A model generated the notes under the pieces. The model saw only the letters and a program-made list of their open reading frames with translations, made no database searches and was not told where the DNA came from. The position numbers were made by a program, and so were the translations under genes. Shown in pieces: positions 22,396 to 34,122 of a stretch of DNA of 64,000 nt. Position 1 is the first letter of the stretch. Each line of letters opens with the position of its first letter. Source of the stretch: Cytospora piceicola (lineage: Eukaryota; Ascomycota; Sordariomycetes; Diaporthales; Cytosporaceae); the NCBI GenBank assembly GCA_023375675.1, contig JALQBC010000035.1:1-64000 (forward strand), written 5' to 3'.

Positions 22396-24248
22396 ATGGA
22401 TGCCAATGAGAGACTCAACTTCATCAACCGCCTAAGCGGCCTCACCGGGGACCAAGCGAGGGAGGTGCTGAAACAGATGGCAATCAACTGCAACACCAGA
22501 CAAACTACCATCGCGAGAGCACTCAAGAATGCGGTCGACCACCATGCGCCCATCCAATACCTCGCGGCGGTAGCTGCCCCGTCGAGCCCATCCGTCGCAA
22601 CTCCAAGCACAAGTGCCAGTTCGATACAAAAGACTGAGGTTCGCGACAAAGGGCATATGAGTGACAGCGGGGAAGACGGCGGGGATGATGAAACGCCAGC
22701 CTCGAAGAAGCAGAACAAGCACAAAAAGCACAAGATCAAGCGAGGGGATATCAATCCAGATCCTAACATCAGCCGCCTCGTCCTCGACAAGTCCACTCCG
22801 AAGCGAAGTAGTGCTCAGTTCGAAGCCGCGACCGCTGACAGAAGCCGGCATGGCGCGCTGTCCTCCACAAATGGCAAGAAACACAAGACATCTCCTGCGA
22901 ACAACAAAAACATCAAGTTGGAAAACAAGCGTGAGCGGATCAAAGAGGAAGATGTAATAGTCATTGACTCTACCTCTGAGAGCGATAGTTCCGACAGTGA
23001 CAGTTCCGACAATGACACCGGAGACAACAAAATATCGAACCACAACTTTCCCGACCACAAAAGCTCAGGAGACGACAGTTCCTCCAGTACCGATACTGCC
23101 GACACCGAAAGGTCAGGTTCTAAGAGTTCAGACAGTGATGAATCCATCGACCTGAACCCTGCCCGTCGCAAGCTCCTGAAAGAGAGCACGTCTTCGAGAC
23201 GGACAGCACACGCCCATGTTAAACAACCAGCACCGGTCTCGTCAGCGCAAGGAGCAAAGAAGACTGCTGAAAAGCCCAAAATGACTGCTGTTTCGGCCCG
23301 GGCAGAAACTTCCAAGACGACTAAGACATCGAGGGAGCAGGTTGACCGTGCGGCAAAAACGAGCTCCACCCATGTGATCAAGAAGAGAAAGGCAGAAGAG
23401 GCTGGTCAAGTTGAACATGCCGACGCCGAGGGAAACGCCCAGGAGAAGAAGAAAGTCAAAACATCCGAAGATCAAAAACCGGTGCATGTCTGGATGTGCC
23501 GCAAATGTGGCGACGTCTTCGAATCCCGGGCTCACCTGTTCAAGCACATACAACACCACAAACATCCTGTTGTTCCAACAATTCATGCATCCGTTCCTGC
23601 ACCGCTGCTCAAGAGTCCGGTGTCTGCCCCTGGGACCCAGAACCGGGCCCCGGAGCAGGCATACCGGCATGTCGACCCGGTCACCAAAAAAGAGTGGGAC
23701 GACCAGATCGCTCCACTGTCAAAAGCAGCCCCCAAGCCCAAGCCAGATCCTGAGATTCAGAGAGCCATGCCTCCGCCCGCCTTCATCAAGGAGCCCAACA
23801 GCTTCCCGCGAGGCCCTACCCCCGCCCCCATGGTCCTTGCTCGCCGGAGAACAAACGGCGGTGCGACCTTTGCCGACCTACCAGTTCGTCCGGGTCCAGC
23901 GCTTGCTGCAGAGGCTTCCAGCGAGCGAGAGTACAAGTGCCAGTTCTGCTATGAGTACTATAAGCGTTCCCAGAACCACGGACTTATGTGTCGACGTCAT
24001 GAAGGTGAGTTGTAAACCATATAGGGGTTGACAGATATTGATCAAGTATGTCAGGTCGCATGATAAAGGTTAGCAAGAAAGTGCTCAGCCAACACCAGAA
24101 CGTACCTCGGAGCGGGAGAAGGTGGAGTGGCTGTGGCCACTGGGTATATAATGGACCTCCAGTCGATGGATGCATACCGACAAACCACAAGTGGAACAAC
24201 AGGGATTGGAGGGATCCCGACGGCACTGTCAGTGGGGTTGGAATTTGA
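22396..24248 (+). CDS. C2H2 finger plus CHORD-like domain protein, paralogue B
   Basis: Coding parts 22396-24004 and 24055-24248 (600 residues); the 50-nt intron has donor GTGAGT and acceptor TCAG, phase 1. N-terminus (~1-55): a short helical segment, ERLNFINRLSGLTGDQAREV onwards, resembling the N-terminus of paralogue C. Middle: a long low-complexity region of acidic Ser/Asp runs (DSSDSDSSDND) and basic clusters, which suggests a nuclear protein. One classical C2H2 finger lies at about residue 365-390 (CRKCGDVF...HLFKHIQHH). C-terminus: C-x2-C-x13-C-R-R-H-x-G, intron, then W-S-G-C and G-C-x4-H, the CHORD-like ligand order with the first Cys of the usual WSCC pair as Gly. Probably binds zinc; partner and role unknown. 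Confidence 0.82.
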
Positions 24249-24763
24249 TGGTTTCTCGAGGGTCGTAATGAATGATGCCCGGAATTTACGAGCCACGACG
24301 GTGATTTGAAGTTTTCGTCGAGATTGGCGTTGGAGGATCTGTGGGAAAATACACTGGGAATTAGTTACCTACCTGGGTATTAGGAGGTAGATCAGAACTA
24401 GAAGGCCATGCAGTCACGGAGCACCAGTCAAGATTTACTGCCCGAGTGATGCGAAGCTGATTTCCATGGACCGGCCCCTTGCCATTTAATCATTGGGAAC
24501 AAAGAGCTCCCCGTTACGGAATAATCCTGTGCAACAAGGTCGTACGATCCTTGATTATAAGAACCGCTCGGTCCCGAGTGAAGGTGCGGGATTCCGTCTG
24601 ACAGACGCCCTGTGTTTCCCTGCGGACAGATGCGGACTTTCGGTCGGACATCCCCAAAGACATACATAACAAGCGCCGCCTCAACCACTCAGACGCAGCT
24701 CGACAGCTTTCTTTAACACCTTTTAAGACATAAGAAATAGGGGAACCCCACATTTCGGTAGCC

Positions 24764-25816
24764 ATGAACTCATTTCGCATCTTCACACAAAGGCTACGGC
24801 CTGCATTCACTACCACCACCACCACCACCGGCAGGATGTCGACACAAGAACTCGTCAACACTTACGGGTCTTCAGTATTCAAGGGCCTCGCCGTCGCTGG
24901 TATTGGGGGAGTGGTATTCTCACAGTTCATGATGAAGAAGGCGGATGCAGATTCAGGAGTGCCAAAGAAGGTCTTTGGCCGTGCAGGGCCATCCTTTACG
25001 CGGCTTACACTGGAGAGCTCCGAGGAGGTCAACCACAACACCAAGAGGCTGCGCTTTGCTCTGCCGTCGGAGGATGCTGTCACTGGCCTGCCACTGACTT
25101 GTAAGTTGCGTGACAGGCTCTCATGAATATGAAACAGAGGAGGGAAACTCCGTGACTGACACCAGATCACAGCTGCACTTCTCACCGCCGCCATCCCCAA
25201 GGGCCGCGCCTTGCCAGTACTCCGCCCGTACACACCAATAACCCCGTCAGACACACCAGGCCACATGGATCTCATGGTCAAGAGATACCCACAGGGCGCA
25301 CAGTCTACCCACCTGCACTCCCTCTCACCAGGCGACTCGGTCCTGTTCGCAGTGTGTATACCCGGGTACGCATGGACGCCCAACAAGCACACATCCGTCA
25401 CTCTCGTCGCGGGTGGTGCTGGGATCACACCCGCCTACCAGCTTATCCAGGGGATCCTGAACAACCCCGAGGACAAGACGAAGATCACATTGGTATTTGG
25501 CGTGAACGGCGAGCAGGACGTGCTCCTGAATGAGGAGTTTAAGCAGTACGAGGCCAAGTATTCCGATCAGTTCAAGGCGGTGTATGCCGTCAGTGGGCTG
25601 GTAGGTGAGAGTGAGAGGTTCAGAAGGGGCCATGTCACGGAGGCTCTGTTGAGGGAGGTTGCGACGCCAGCTTCTGATGCCAACACCAAGGTCATGGTGT
25701 GCGGGCCGCCCGCGATGGAGGAGGCGCTGCTAGGGAAGAAGGGCTGGGTGGGAGGGAGGAGTGGTGGCATTCTGGAGAAATTGGGATATAGAAAGGATCA
25801 GATTCATCAGTTCTAG
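24764..25816 (+). CDS. MCR1: NADH-cytochrome b5 reductase, mitochondrial type
   Basis: Coding parts 24764-25100 and 25173-25816 (326 residues). Intron 25101-25172 has donor GTAAGT, branch CTGAC and acceptor CACAG and restores the conserved LPLTSALLT junction. The N-terminus has a basic, Ser/Thr-rich mitochondrial presequence (with a run of seven Thr) followed by one membrane span (GLAVAGIGGVVFSQFM), as in fungal Mcr1. FAD domain: RPYTPIT. NAD domain: GGAGITPAYQL and CGPP. The C-terminus ends in an aromatic residue as usual. It passes electrons from NADH to cytochrome b5 and related acceptors at the mitochondrial outer membrane/intermembrane space. Length is normal for the family (about 300-330). 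It sits between two CHORD-like genes, with no obvious functional link. Confidence 0.92.
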
Positions 25817-26176
25817 ATTGGGTAAGGCCTGGGTGTACGATTGTGTTCTGCCATAGCTACTCCCAAAATCCATAGCTATTGTTAGAGAGCTATAGAGCTA
25901 CAGAAGCGCCATTATTTCATGTGTATTGTACCTACCTGGCGCCTCCATTCACAGAACTCGAAAATTTCAGCTTCTGTCAACCTGGCCAAATTACTTATTG
26001 CCGCCAGAATTCAATACTATCCAGCTTTCCCATACGAACCACTTACCTCAAAAGGTCACAGCCTGCTCCTAATTACCTACCTCGCTCACTTCATCAATCT
26101 CGCTGCATATCAACCAAACTTTCCTCGACAACCACAAACCCTTATGTATTCCGCTACCTCATTCATCTTGGCCAAT

Positions 26177-27255
26177 ATGGACGATACTACCGACCGCGAG
26201 CGAGAGGTCGCGAACTGCCTCTTCCAGATCGACAAGCTTTGCGACGCCGACCTGCGCGCCGTCCTCCGCCACCTCGCCACCGACGACGCCGTGTTTTCCG
26301 AGGCCCAGTGCTCGCACATCGCCAATCTTGTCCATGGCACCCTCTACCAGAGGCCACGCGAGGCTGTCAACGCGAAGCTGAACTGCGCGTCAGGCTTTGA
26401 CGCCGCGGTGAATTGGGAGAAGAACTTTGCGTCCTACGCTTACCCTGGAGTAAGTTTTGCATGGACGGACCTTCCTGGTGATGTTGAAGTAGTTTAGTTC
26501 TCGTGTAACTAACAATCACATCACTATTTTAGCACGTTTCCGATGGCCTGCGCGACAATGGAAAGGACAACGAGATGCAGATCGACGAGTCTGCCCGGGA
26601 GCAGCCACTTGAAGCTATTAGCAAGGCTGTGGGCGAGGAGGAGGATGTCATCCTTTCCGGTCCCAACGCGCCGAGTATCGTGAACAAGGCTCACATGAAT
26701 GTCCACTACCACCACCACCACTACTACAAGCATTCTCGACCAGACGACTTTATCCCTACCACCATTCCCCTGAAGCGCGAGAGAGAGGACGAGGACAGAT
26801 ACGAGCACTACCCCGAGGCTTTGAGTGCTTCCATGTCAGTCGACCAGTCTAAGACTGACGACACGGCCTTGGAGCACCCTTCGAAGCGAGTTCGAATCCA
26901 GGAGCCCGAGACGGAAAAGACCAATACGAAGAAGATAAAGACGGAGGAAGTTCAGGACGAGGAATTCCCTGATCAGCTCTCGGTCGAGCCACGCCACGGA
27001 CCCGAGCATGTCAAAGTCAAGACCTGCAGGGTCTGCAGTGCTCAGTTCGTCAGGAGCGAAAACAAACCCCAGGCTGATGGCAACTTGCCGTGCCGTTACC
27101 ACGAAGGTGCTCTGAGTCATCCGAGCGGCTCCAAGACGAAGAAGAAGGGTGATAGAGTGTGGAGCTGCTGCCATGCTGCCCCGGATGATGCAGGATGCGT
27201 GTTTGCGAAGCACAAGGCGAAAGGTAACAAGCGTGTGAAGCCCGATGCCGAGTAG
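26177..27255 (+). CDS. CHORD-like Cys/His domain protein, paralogue C
   Basis: Coding parts 26177-26449 and 26533-27255 (331 residues); the 83-nt intron has donor GTAAGT, branch CTAAC and acceptor TTTTAG. The start is the ATG in CCAATATGG; an in-frame ATG 33 nt upstream is possible. The N-terminal helical segment (LFQIDKLCDADLRAVLRHLA) is similar to that of paralogue B. The middle holds a short His run, KREREDEDR and charged nuclear-type sequence. The C-terminus has C-x2-C-x18-C-R-Y-H-x-G, then W-S-C-C and G-C-x4-H, then a basic tail. This copy has no intron after H-x-G, unlike paralogues A and B. I infer a zinc-binding, probably nuclear protein of unknown role. Confidence 0.82.
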
Positions 27256-27731
27256 GGGATCCCCAGAGGGGAAACATCGAGTTTTTGTTGGGAGACATGC
27301 GGTTGTTTTGTTTCGGTTTTATGTTCTCTTATGGGCAAGGCGACGATGCTGAAAGCATCCGTCAAAGCTAAAGGGCGGTATCTGTGGGACACAAAGAGAC
27401 GAGTATAGGTACCCCAACATCAAGCCCGAAAGTCTTCCTGTGGTCGAGTGTATCGCTACTGGATTGGTGCGGATTCGTCGGCTCGGTTCTGCGGACAAGT
27501 TACGGTGAAAAGGCGCAGAGATGAAATACATACTTAGGCACACAATCAGATGAGGGCAAGAGCCAGCATGATGAGATCGGGGAGAACAAGACGAAAGTAT
27601 GACTTGAGATGAATACGAGAACATTGAGAACATTGAGGAGTCGAGTGACACATAACAAGACCACGATATTTATTGCAATGCCAGTGACGCTTGCATAGGC
27701 CCTCGTACCTCCCAGTCCTGGCACTAGGTCC

Positions 27732-28274
27732 TCACTCCCCTGTGACTCGCAGCTCCCGATTCAACTTCTTGAGCAACCTCCAGTAGCACGGCCGCTCGCT
27801 CTCCTCATCATCTTTCTCCCAATCTCTCTTCAACAACCCGATGTCCTCCTCGACAGTCTCTTCATCCTGATTGTACCACGACGGGAGTCTCTCTTCCTGG
27901 TCCTGATCGCTTTCACTTCCACTGCAACTTCCACGGCGATGGCGAGGACGACGCCGGTCGTCAAGGTCCGCGCGCTTCATTGTAGCGCGGAATTCGGGGA
28001 CTGTCTTGCCAAGCTGGTCGGCGTCGTGGTGAAGCAAACCGGTGGAGGTATTGGGGGTAGTGTTTGTGGAGGCTCGAGACCGTTGTGAAGCTCTCAGGTT
28101 TCGTCGACGCTGCCTGCCGTTGGTGGGCTCTATACGAGGTGTCCCATTGGGACTTGCAGAGGCCTGGGCGAGCTGAAAAGCTCTGGCACGTCTCTGCCCG
28201 TGCTTCATCCTAGACGTGATCCGTTGAGGGACGTAGGAGGTGGGAGTTTGGCTAGGAACCTCGGATGGAGCCAT
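27732..28274 (-). CDS. Small charged hypothetical protein
   Basis: 180 codons, ATG at 28274, no introns needed. The product is rich in Arg, Ser, Gln and Asp, with a basic middle (DDRRRPRHRRG) and an acidic C-terminal third (DEETVEEDIGLLKRDWEKDD) ending in a short amphipathic part (CYWRLLKKLNRELRV). I see no domain. It converges with paralogue C, 476 bp away. Codon use resembles the neighbours, so I think it is a real gene, but no function can be given. Confidence 0.55.
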   Translation of the reverse strand: MAPSEVPSQTPTSYVPQRITSRMKHGQRRARAFQLAQASASPNGTPRIEPTNGRQRRRNLRASQRSRASTNTTPNTSTGLLHHDADQLGKTVPEFRATMKRADLDDRRRPRHRRGSCSGSESDQDQEERLPSWYNQDEETVEEDIGLLKRDWEKDDEESERPCYWRLLKKLNRELRVTGE

Positions 28275-29535
28275 CGTGATGGTGTGAAGGCAAAGTAGCA
28301 GTGGTGGGATGGAAGCTGCACAGATCCCTGAGAGAGCGTGTTTCGTGTCGGGAGAAAGGTGACGTATTCTTGGGAACGGTCTTGTTGCTGTGGGATACCA
28401 CGCGTTGCGAGTGAAGTAGGACCGAAGTACTTAGGTACCAAATGTGACTGGCGATAGGTAGAGCCAACGTAGATGGAAACTGCAACATTTGAATTTTGGC
28501 CCAACAAAGAATGCCCAACGTCTAGATCAAATTGTTTCTTCCAGTAGCAGCTGGATGGAGAACTTGAAGTAGCTGGGCAAGTCCCAGCAACAGAAGTAGC
28601 AGTAAGATTATATACCTACTAAAGTAGGCATGCCTAGGTGTTATTAGAGCTCGAGGATGTGGTAACTGGAAAACCAACCACTCACAGCTCGGTCCATATC
28701 ACACCAACTGATCTCGTTGACCCGCGATAGCTCACCTAGGGCGGTGGGACAGTTTCAGTAATGACAGTATCTATTCACTCTCCTTAATTTTTCCTAGGTG
28801 CCTACTGGGATATATGTAGGAGTCTGCCTAAGTAGCAGGTCATAGGTGCTTAGATTCTAGGTTGACCCGGGGATAGAGTGGTCGTCAAAAGGGTCAGAGT
28901 ACCACCCACCTCAAGTGCTGGGGTCCGTCTGTCTGCGGAAAACGTCTACATGCAATCCCATTACCCTACCTACACCTGGCGATCAGGATGATCGATGTCG
29001 ATGTTCCCCATCTTGGGTTACTTCTCGACAAGTTCGAATTCGCTTTCGCTGTCTACCCTTGACTCGACATGCTTCTCAGTAATTATGGCCCCACGCAAGA
29101 AGCCTACGAAACTAAATGCTTCTATTCTCCATGATACTCGCCGAGTGTGTTTCAGAATAGAGCTTTCGAGGACCAATTGGCAAGGTATCAATTACTTGAC
29201 ATGCCTTCGCGCTGGGAATAAGGGATTATTCCGGTCAGGTCAGTAAACCCAGGCAATGGATACATGTAGGCTACATAAAGGAAGTGCAGCTCTGGCCATG
29301 CAGACCAAGCAACTCGGAATCAAACCTGCCGAATCAGCTTCTTTGCCCCATACTGCACAGTATGTATATGATAAAGAGTGCCCGTACGCATTGCTTGGAA
29401 AGTCATACATACCTCCCTTCATTGTAGTGCTATCCTTCCCTCAGTCTTATGTACAGAGGGGCTTGTAGTCATGGTCATGATCGTTTTGGACAAAAAGACA
29501 ATAAATAGAAAAACGACCCAAAAAGCAAAAGTTAT
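28275..29535. other. Intergenic region, no convincing gene
   Basis: About 1.26 kb. Short frames exist but none has domain content or splice sites that extend it. It contains palindromic TACCTACTAAAGTAGG near 28613 and related CCTAGGTG motifs near 28634 and 28790. Confidence 0.6.
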
Positions 29536-29636
29536 GCGCCAGCCCGGAGTCGAACCGGGGGCCCATCGAATTTGCTAGTCATGGTTTTGAAGACATGATT
29601 TGGCAACGATGGATTTTACCGCTAAACCACTGGCGC
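29536..29636 (-). tRNA. tRNA-Gly(GCC) with 31-nt intron
   Basis: Acceptor stem GCGCCAG/CTGGCGC, D arm GGTTTAGCGGTAA, T arm CCCCGGTTCGACTCCGG, anticodon loop TTGCCA with anticodon GCC. A 31-nt insertion starts one base 3' of the anticodon, the standard nuclear tRNA intron position. The intron differs at four positions from the other two copies in the window. A T-run follows the gene on the minus strand (Pol III terminator). Confidence 0.93.
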
Positions 29637-30712
29637 TGTTTGATTGTTGGATGAAATGTAATTTTACAGGTATACTATATTACCAAATACAAAGTGAATA
29701 GCCAACTGCTTCGCTTCCAAATTACGTCTGCCTCTTTTATGGTCATGTCTGAATTTGATACAAGCAGCAACAACGGGAACAAACAAATTGCGAGTCTAAT
29801 TTCTTCATGTGATTGACCTACTATCTGCGTGAGTATGTCTACACTATATATACGATTACTCTACTAGCAGTTGATCCCGCCTGGTTAGGATTCCCCTGGT
29901 CGCCGTTTCCTTGCGAAGCTTCACATTGTATTGTTCAACATTTGAAGTTACCCTACTTCTGAATGACAACGCTGTAACCTAGTTGAATTGTGGGTCTTGG
30001 TCTCGAGAAGCCTGTCGGATAACATTTAATTTTGGTGAGAAGAAAAGCTGTTTGTAAGACAGGCGTAGCCACCCAAAGTGAAACTTGCTCCTATTCGGAT
30101 TTTCTATTTATCAGACCTTGATGTCCCGTCTCTCAATGTCTGTCATCTCAAAGATGGTCGCAGGAGGAGGTGAACCGAGGAACCGGGTATGAAGACTTCC
30201 GAGATGGGGGGCATGGATCCGGTAATCAAACGGACAACCAACCTCAGAATTCCGATCTGATGAGATTCCGATGAGTAATTCTCGCAGAGGAGTCTAGCAT
30301 ATGCTCGGCCGCTGTACATCTTGGTCCACGATGACCACCAAGTAGGAGCCAGGAGTGGAAATTGGCGAAATTCCGCTTGGACGGTATGCCAAATGTTAGG
30401 TTCCAACCGCTTAATGTTTTCATTCCTTCATCCTTCAAGTTGACTGTTCGCCCAACGTGTTATTTGTCTATTCGTCAGGCGAACCTTTCCGGTTCTGGGA
30501 CGGAGTTAACGAATACTAATCATGATTATATTTGTCAGGGCCGAAGACAGTCTGGGCAGGACCAGACATTATATCTGAATGAGACCATATGACGTCCGAG
30601 AATTATTGATATAAATACTAAGAGCCTGTACGCACCGTGAGACAGTCTTCAATTCCTCCACCAAGTCTTATAATTCGCCAATGACCGACACTCGCACACT
30701 ACTTCAACCGAT
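29637..30712. other. Intergenic region, no convincing gene
   Basis: 1.08 kb. The last ~100 bp before the next ATG hold a TATAAAT-like box (near 30612) and CT-rich leader, consistent with a promoter. Nothing else is recognised. Confidence 0.5.
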
Positions 30713-31589
30713 ATGGCATCCAAAAGCGTCCTGATCACGGGCGCAAACCGTGGGTTGGGCCTCGGGCTCACTCAACGCTTCCTTGCACAGCCCAACCACG
30801 TAAGCTTCCTTTTTGCACGAACCACTAATCATACTGTGCTTTGCAAGTTGGCTGATGTCTTCCACAGACCCTCATCGCCGCTGTTCGCGACCCAGAGAAC
30901 CAGACCGTCAAGGCGCTTTCAGACCTTCCCACTGGTTCTGGAAGCACCCTGATCGTAGTCAAGTATGACGCCGTGATCGAGCAGGGCGCCTTCGACCTCG
31001 TCAAGGAGCTGGAGGAGAAGCACGGCATCAAGCACGTTGACATTGTCATCCCCAACGCCGGAGCCGGGAAAGTGTACCCGCTGGTCAGGGATGTCAAGCG
31101 GCAGGACATTCAGGAGCATATCGAGCTCAACGTATACAGCGTTGTGTCTCTGTACCAAGCCACGCGCAGGCTGCTGGAGGCGTCACCCAACAAACTCATA
31201 TTTGCCCCCATGGGTTCAGCCGCAGGGGCACTGGGGTGAGTTCTAGTCCCAAAAGATTAGTTGAGAGCCTTCAGGAAAAGAGACTAATACCACTGATCCA
31301 GGCGTCAGCCTCCCGTGCCGAATGCCGCATACGGCGCCTCTAAGGCCCTTTTGCCTTGGTACATTATCAGGATCACCGCTGAGGATGATTGGCTTACGGC
31401 GTTTGTGTTGGATCCTGGCTTCGTCAGACGGAAACTGGTAATTCCGCTGCGCGGGCCTTTGGCATGGGAGAAGCTCCTAATACGCTTGAGGAATCCACGG
31501 ACGGTATGATCGAGCTGCTGAAGCTGGCCACCAGGAAGAAACACGGTGGTAAAGTCGTTCGATTCACTGGCGAGGTTCAAATCTACTGA
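30713..31589 (+). pseudogene. Short-chain dehydrogenase (norsolorinate ketoreductase-like), one-base frameshift
   Basis: Coding parts 30713-30799, 30868-31235 and 31302-31589. Both introns are canonical (GTAAGC/CACAG and GTGAGT/CCAG). SDR landmarks: TGANRGLG (NADP-binding glycine motif), NAGAG, catalytic Ser in PMGSAAGALG and YGASK. After DPGFV the frame slips: the expected QTETGNSAARAF continues only in the next frame, as if one C were missing at about 31425 (GTCAG for GTCCAG). The C-terminal frame then runs on to TGA at 31589. With the slip ignored it would be about 247 residues, normal for the family. Function by family: NAD(P)H-dependent reduction of a ketone in secondary or small-molecule metabolism. 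Either a pseudogene or a sequencing error. Confidence 0.82.
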
Positions 31590-31939
31590 GCGAGCTCTTC
31601 GAGTCCTCGTGCAAAGTAGATTCCCAGGGTTATATATCGACCAAGAGGAGTATGGGATAAGTGCATCAGATAATGCCCGCAATTGAGACAATGCTATGCT
31701 TATAGTTGATGCAAAGTATCAAGTTTACATTCCTTTTTTAGGGTTTGTGCTCGCTTGTTCTTCCGGGACGAGGTCAACTGGTTGTGACTATCACAACGGT
31801 CTGCCCTCTCTAACCCAGTCTTAGACCTACTTGTGAGCTGATTATACTCAATCCAGCGTGTATGGGCACAATAGTACTTGAAAATGACGAAAGAGGGAAA
31901 GCACCATAAAAAACCAAGGCAAAAAAAGCAAAATTTAAT

Positions 31940-32040
31940 GCGCCAGCCCGGAGTCGAACCGGGGGCCCATCGAATATGCTAGTCATGTGTTTGAAGACAT
32001 GATTTGGCAACGATGGATTTTACCGCTAAACCACTGGCGC
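31940..32040 (-). tRNA. tRNA-Gly(GCC) with 31-nt intron
   Basis: Same mature sequence as the copies at 29536 and 39698. The intron is identical to that of the 39698 copy. A run of T follows 3' on the minus strand. Confidence 0.93.
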
Positions 32041-32251
32041 TCTTGGATGTGGAAGTTCAATTTTAGGGTTACTATATTGATTTGGGATTTGCTATCTCAG
32101 TGACGGCGACACGCGGTCGTCGCCGAGAACTACCTAGGTACTCTACAAAACATGGTCATCCAGGTGATGACAAGCCGCCTTCTAAGACCCCGCCAGAAAT
32201 TGAAAAGCAAGACTTTAATCCCCTCCCACATTCTGTGGCCAGATGGCACAG

Positions 32252-34122
32252 CTAGAGCGAAGGGCAGTGCCTTAGGCTTGCTTCCACATATGATGCTTCC
32301 ACAGATGAGCTTCCACGGGCGAAAATGCATCTCACCCAGTGCCTCAAATCGCAACCATAGTGTTCTTCCCATAACTTGTTGGTTAGCGCTTCCCTGCGCC
32401 ATCAAAATACTACCGAAAAGCATCTGCGTTCCAGCTGGACCACATTTACATCCAATGAGGCTTCCGCGACGTGCATCACGGAGTCCCTCCAGATCTGGAG
32501 TACCTCATCTGGGGGCATCTGCATGGGAAATTTGGCACTGTTGAACCCAGGTTTGAACGACAAAGTCGCACGTCTGCTACCACTCAACCGCTCAAAAGAG
32601 ACGGTGCTTTTACCATGCCAACCGTCGACCCCCAGCTTGAGGCTTTGGAGGCGGGGCATATGTCTCAAAGCTCGCCCGACTGCGATCAGCATACGTTCGA
32701 CGACGTGCGCGTCGTCGTCCCCGACACGAACCGTGGGCTGTAGACCGCTCACTTCAAGGTGCGTGAGTTGAGGCCACGAAAGTGTGGGTGGAGACTCTGG
32801 ATCAAACTTCTCATCCCAGAATGGAGTCAGCAGATCGTGGGCGTAACTGCCCTGGATGTCCAATTTCAATTGGTGGAGTCTCTGGGAAAATTCCAGTGCC
32901 TTTTTGATGAAGGTAGGGCTGCTATCTTCATAAGATTCTTGACATACACTAGTACCGGAGAAATCCGCCCAGAGAGTGATCGTGTCGAGCTTAGGCGCCG
33001 CCTCGTACAGCCGGTCGAAGAAGTCTAGGATTCAATATTAGCCACATCATCAAGCCTGCAGAATAGATGCATGTTGTACTTGAAGAAGAGCAAGGCTGAT
33101 CATACCTTGTGTATTCTCGTCAGTGGCTGGGCCCGGATCTGACCTCCACGAGATTGCAGGGTCAGTCCACTCGAAATCTTTAAAATCGATTTTCTGTTGA
33201 ACGAAGGTTCGGCATTCGTGAAAGCAGGGAAAAGATATTCCGTGTGTCCATCACGTTTCTACACTCCCAATAGCGAGGTTTGCCTTTCGATGGAACAAAA
33301 CCTGCAACAGTATAGACGCGCGGTAGCTCGCTTATCATACTCTCCAGTTCTGGGTTGACATCCCAAATCTCTACATCAGAAATGATTTGATAGTCAGTAC
33401 TAACGATGAGGTACGGGGAACCGTTGCCGGTTTTGTTCACGTCCCACTCGATCAGAATGGTGAAAATGTCGTGCAGATCTGAGACCAGCTTGCTCTGAAC
33501 TCGTGTCACGGCATTTCTGTGCGTCAGGTCATCAAAAGGCTCGACCTGAAGGCCTGCCTCCCTATCCAAGGCGATTTCAAGTTGCTTGAGGTACTGTTGC
33601 CGCTTGCCGACAACGTACTTTGCAAAGAGGAGACGATCGGTGTGGCTGGTGGCCTTTCGTCCCAATTCCAGACGCTGGAAAGTGATGGTCTCGATGGCAT
33701 CCCGCCATTCTGAGTCAACGCACGCAAGATGTGCGATGGTCGATGTCCTCCAGCCTGCTCCCATGAAGTCGATGGCGTACTTGCGGACCTTGTCACGAAG
33801 CTCGCGGGGCAAGCTTGTAGAATCCAATGCGATTCCTATCAGGGGTGACCTCGTCACCAAGGACCGCAACCTTGATGCCTCTGTCTCTGAGACAATCGCG
33901 GACTCGGCAGTTCTTCAGGGCCTGGGCTAAATCGTCTGCATTGGCTGGGTTCTCGATCGCTCTGAGAAGGAAGTCTTCGATATGGCTGGAGCTTGCCGCC
34001 ACGTCTTCAGGAGGTGACGATGGGCCTGAGTTGACCGACTCATCGGTGGGGTGATTGAGAGGATGGGAAGGGTACGCGGTCAGGTACGCGTGGGAGGAGG
34101 AGTAAGGGAGGACGACAGTCAT
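32252..34122 (-). pseudogene. F-box/LRR-like hypothetical gene with frameshifts and an internal TGA
   Basis: The gene starts at ATG 34122 and one clear intron lies at 33105-33025 (GTATGA, branch CTAAT, acceptor CCTAG). The N-terminal part is Pro/Ser-rich, then a helical segment LPRELRDKVRKYAIDFM typical of F-box-like N-termini, then leucine-rich text to the end (LKLDIQGSYAHDLLTPFW, LTHLEVSGLQ). The frame has to shift twice: near 33845 (one C too many in CCCC) and near 33186 (one A too many in AAAA; fixing it reads TEIDFKDFEW). A TGA at 32402 is followed in the same frame by another 49 coherent codons (LWEEHYGCDLRHWVRCIF) to TAG at 32252. Two homopolymer slips suggest either decay or assembly error; the TGA looks like CGA to TGA. 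Confidence 0.6.

Noticed and set aside
22432..23381. Minus-strand frames opposite paralogue B, some Leu/Ser-rich
   Set aside because: They arise from the low-complexity Ser/Asp linker read backwards.
28995..29246. 83-codon frame in the gene-poor stretch
   Set aside because: No family, no introns, and its codon use is unlike the neighbours.
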